Position numbers and translations under genes: made by a program. From DASSKP01 sp035695045 (GTDB lineage Bacteria; Actinomycetota; Actinomycetes; JAFAQI01): a DNA stretch of 7,706 nucleotides. Where the stretch lies: contig DASSEX010000084.1 in NCBI GenBank assembly GCA_035695045.1, positions 1 through 7,706 of the forward strand. Reading direction: 5' to 3'. The notes beneath the pieces are model-generated. The model saw only the letters and a program-made list of their open reading frames with translations. It did not search any database and was not told where the DNA came from. Shown here piece by piece: positions 5,595 to 7,706 of this stretch; the stretch's first letter is position 1, and each line of letters starts with the position of its first letter.

Positions 5595-6579
5595 CCTCGT
5601 CGACCGGACGGCGCGGCGTCGGCAGGCCCGCCGGCGCGTAGCCGAAGCGCAGCACGAGCTGCGGCCACCCGTTGTTGTAGAACTCGCGGCGAAGCTCGTT
5701 GCGCGACGACGCCAGCTCGGTGAGCTGCGAGTGCACGGCCGCCGACACCTCGTATCGACGCGCGCGAACCAGCACACGCTGCAGCGCCTGGCCGGCCGAC
5801 AGCCAGTCGACCTCGCGGTCGCCGACGGTGGCGAGCATGCCGATGACACCGGCAGGCACCGGCGACGTCGACGGCAGCGAACCCTGACCCCGACCCAGGT
5901 CGAAGTCGCGGGCGGGCAGGTCCTCCTCGTGACGTCGCGGCTCCGCTTCGTAGGCGGACGCGGGAACACCGTCGCGGCGCTTGCTGCCGGGCGGCGGCGT
6001 CCAGTCCATGATCTCGGCACGGACGTCCTCGTTCTTCGCCATCGCGTCGGTCGCGGCGCGCGCGAGCGTGAGGACGCGACGACGCTGGCCGAGGTCGTGC
6101 ACGTAGACGAGCTCTGCCCCCTCGACCTCCGCCGCACGCTGCAGGTCGACGAGGACAGCGGAGGGGACCGGCCGGTCCTCGAAACCACCTCGATAGGTGT
6201 GCCGATGCAGCAGTGCGGCGAAGGTGAGGCGTTCCTCGAGCGTCGCCGGGTCTGCTTCGTGGGCGACGACTCTGGCGAGCAGATCAGGGTCGCGACGGTC
6301 GGGCAGCACGTGGACCTTCGAGTCGAAGCCGACCTTGCGCAGAGCGATGCGCAGCCCCAACAACGCCGCGCCACAGCTGATGGTCAGCTCACGACCGTCG
6401 GGATCGATCGCCGACAGGTGGCGGCTCCGGTCGGCGTACAGGTCGAACGTGTCGAGGAACCAGCGAAAGCGCCAGGGCTGCGTGTTGTGGATCGACGGCG
6501 CCTTCGCAGCCTGCTCGACCGCCCAGTGCGCCTCGGACTTGGTCAGCGGCCGCTCGAAGCCCGTGATGGTCCCGCTCAT
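5578..6579 (-). CDS. Acg-type nitroreductase-fold flavoprotein 2
   Basis: 333 aa, same family as the protein encoded at 2103-3086 but clearly diverged. Hallmarks: APSIHNTQPWRF (27-38), TISCGAALLGLRIA in the first lobe, LLHRHTYRGGF and a C-terminal WPQLVLRFGYAP. It presumably binds FMN, with a covered active site as in characterised Acg proteins; enzymatic role unknown. The start ATG 6579 is where family similarity begins. The frame stays open upstream but without protein-like sequence. No clear Shine-Dalgarno is seen. It is transcribed away from narG from a shared 183-bp intergenic region holding one DosR-like box (centre about 42 bp upstream of the start codon) and operator site B (centre about 94 bp upstream). 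The 3' end overlaps the VKOR gene by 17 bp, and no terminator is visible between the convergent genes. Confidence 0.93.
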   Translation of the reverse strand: MSGTITGFERPLTKSEAHWAVEQAAKAPSIHNTQPWRFRWFLDTFDLYADRSRHLSAIDPDGRELTISCGAALLGLRIALRKVGFDSKVHVLPDRRDPDLLARVVAHEADPATLEERLTFAALLHRHTYRGGFEDRPVPSAVLVDLQRAAEVEGAELVYVHDLGQRRRVLTLARAATDAMAKNEDVRAEIMDWTPPPGSKRRDGVPASAYEAEPRRHEEDLPARDFDLGRGQGSLPSTSPVPAGVIGMLATVGDREVDWLSAGQALQRVLVRARRYEVSAAVHSQLTELASSRNELRREFYNNGWPQLVLRFGYAPAGLPTPRRPVDEVIDLT

Positions 6580-6614
6580 GGCCGGAGAATGCGCCGGGCC
6601 GACGCGGTGGTGCA

Positions 6615-6628
6615 GGGCCAAAGGTCCC
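6615..6628. promoter_or_regulatory. DosR-like box 3 upstream of Acg-like gene 2
   Basis: GGGCCAAAGGTCCC matches the DosR core GGGACTWWAGTCCC at 11 of 14 positions. Its reverse complement GGGACCTTTGGCCC is 13 of 14 identical to box 2 at 3171-3184, suggesting a local variant consensus GGGACCTTYGGCCC in this organism. It is nearer to the Acg-like gene (centre about 42 bp from its ATG) than to narG (about 141 bp from its GTG), so it most likely drives the Acg-like gene. Confidence 0.6.
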
Positions 6629-6652
6629 GACCCGCGACGGGGTGGAAAAAAC

Positions 6653-6692
6653 GGGATGCCCTCGCGGCATAAGTATGCCGTCCGGGCATCCC
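6653..6692. promoter_or_regulatory. Site B: palindromic operator with four half-sites
   Basis: ATGCC (6656-6660), GGCAT (6666-6670), ATGCC (6675-6679) and GGCAT (6685-6689) have spacers of 5, 4 and 5 bp, exactly as in site A at 233-270. The outer arms extend to GGGATGCC and GGCATCCC, a perfect 8-bp match. The centre is about 94 bp from the Acg-like start and about 90 bp from the narG start, so it is placed symmetrically between the divergent genes. GGAAAAAAC and TCGAAAT sequences flank it. The spacers differ from those of site A at 10 of 14 positions while every half-site base is the same, which indicates selection for protein binding. Confidence 0.75.
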
Positions 6693-6762
6693 TCGAAATC
6701 GGGTCATGCGGGTCAGGCCACCGGATGCTGCGAGCGGATCGCCGCGCGATAGGAAGGAACAC

Positions 6763-7706
6763 GTGGCGACGCGAGACCGTACGACCCCCAGCGAGACCGG
6801 TCTGGACACGCCGGTGGACGAGGCGCTCGTGCGCCTCGGCCGGCACCTGCGCAAAGGCGAGATCAGCGACGATCTGCGCACGTTGCACCAGATCGGCGGA
6901 CGCGACGCGGACAGCTTCTACCGCGACCGCTGGAGTCACGACAAGGTTGTGCGCTCGACGCATGGCGTCAACTGCACCGGCTCGTGCTCGTGGAAGGTCT
7001 ACGTCAAGGACGGGATCATCACGTGGGAGTCGCAGCAGACCGACTACCCGTCGGTAGGGCCGGACAAGCCGGAGTACGAGCCGCGCGGCTGCCCGCGCGG
7101 TGCGGCGTTCAGCTGGTACACCTACTCGCCGACGCGGGTGCGCTATCCGTACGTGCGCGGCGCGCTGCTCGAGCTGTTCCGTGCAGCAAAGGCGCACCAC
7201 CACGGAGACGCCGTCGCGGCGTGGGCGTCGATCGTCAGTGACCCCGAGCTGTCCGCGCGGTACAAGACGGCGCGCGGCAAGGGCGGCTTCGTCCGCGCGA
7301 CGTGGGACGAGGCGGTCGAGATCGTCGCGGCTGCGCAGGTGCACACCATCAAGACCTGGGGTCCGGACCGCGTCGCCGGCTTCTCGCCGATCCCGGCGAT
7401 GTCGATGGTGTCGCACGCGGCAGGGGCGCGCTACCACGCGCTGCTCGGCGCACCGATGCTCTCCTTCTACGACTGGTACGCCGACCTCCCGGTCGCGTCG
7501 CCGCAGGTGTTCGGCGACCAGACCGACGTGCCGGAGTCCGGGGACTGGTGGGACGCGTCGTACCTCGTGCTGTGGGGCTCCAACGTCCCGGTGACCCGCA
7601 CACCGGATGCGCACTGGATGACCGAGGCGCGCTACCGCGGGCAGAAGGTCGTCGTCTGCTCCCCCGACTACAGCGACGCGACGAAGTTCGCCGACGAGTG
7701 GCTCGC
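6763..7706 (+). CDS. narG: Respiratory nitrate reductase alpha subunit, N-terminal part
   Basis: 314 complete codons, cut by the window edge; full NarG is about 1,200 aa. It is the catalytic molybdenum (bis-MGD) subunit of NarGHI, reducing nitrate to nitrite with quinol electrons on the cytoplasmic side of the membrane. Near-identical motifs to E. coli NarG are visible: HGVNCTGSCSWKVYVKDG and RGCPRG supply the FS0 cluster ligands H67, C71, C75 and C110. YDWYADLP contains the Mo ligand D241 (equivalent to D222). GFSPIPAMSMVS and WGSNVPVTRTPDAH are also conserved. No twin-arginine signal is seen, as expected for cytoplasmic NarG. The start GTG 6763 is preceded by a good Shine-Dalgarno (AGGAAGGA, 6751-6758). 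Site B lies upstream and DosR-like box 3 further up, suggesting control by a second regulator. narH, narJ and narI probably follow beyond the window. Confidence 0.97.
   Translation, partial: MATRDRTTPSETGLDTPVDEALVRLGRHLRKGEISDDLRTLHQIGGRDADSFYRDRWSHDKVVRSTHGVNCTGSCSWKVYVKDGIITWESQQTDYPSVGPDKPEYEPRGCPRGAAFSWYTYSPTRVRYPYVRGALLELFRAAKAHHHGDAVAAWASIVSDPELSARYKTARGKGGFVRATWDEAVEIVAAAQVHTIKTWGPDRVAGFSPIPAMSMVSHAAGARYHALLGAPMLSFYDWYADLPVASPQVFGDQTDVPESGDWWDASYLVLWGSNVPVTRTPDAHWMTEARYRGQKVVVCSPDYSDATKFADEWL

Noticed and set aside
1..7706. tRNA, rRNA, CRISPR array, transposase or phage genes
   Set aside because: No cloverleaf-like segment, spaced repeat array or mobile-element protein was seen on either strand.

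Overview
High-GC actinobacterial DNA, judging by base composition, GC-rich wobble positions, GTG starts and protein families typical of actinomycetes. The species cannot be named from the window. The gene set resembles the DosR (DevR) dormancy/hypoxia regulon of mycobacteria: a DosS/DosT-type GAF-GAF histidine kinase, two Acg-type nitroreductase-fold flavoproteins, two small pyridoxamine-phosphate-oxidase-like (PPOX) proteins, a thioredoxin-fold/VKOR disulfide pair and the start of the respiratory nitrate reductase gene narG. No DosR-type response regulator lies in the window.

Layout. Positions 1-367 have no gene I can support, but hold a 38-bp palindromic operator-like site (site A, 233-270), a weak terminator-like hairpin and a 20-bp tandem repeat. 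Minus strand 3086 to 368: Acg-type protein 1, then the histidine kinase 10 nt downstream, probably one operon. The divergent gap at 3087-3209 carries two facing DosR-box-like sequences. Plus strand 3210 to 5594: PPOX1, PPOX2, a DUF929-like membrane-anchored thioredoxin-fold protein and a VKOR homologue, closely spaced. The VKOR gene overlaps by 17 bp, tail to tail, with Acg-type protein 2 (minus, 6579-5578). The gap at 6580-6762 carries a third good DosR-like box and site B, a second copy of the 38-bp operator architecture almost midway between the acg-like gene and narG. narG (plus, from GTG 6763) runs off the right edge.

Inferred logic: a haem-dependent oxygen/redox sensor kinase would signal to a DosR-like regulator encoded elsewhere. 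That regulator would switch on flavin-handling proteins (Acg, PPOX), extracytoplasmic disulfide formation (DUF929/VKOR) and nitrate respiration (Nar).

The most notable unexplained signal is the pair of sites A and B. Each has four alternating copies of a 5-bp half-site (ATGCC/GGCAT) separated by exactly 5, 4 and 5 bp. All half-site bases are identical between the two copies, while the spacers have diverged. I do not recognise this as the site of a known regulator. It points to a second regulator acting with the DosR-like one.
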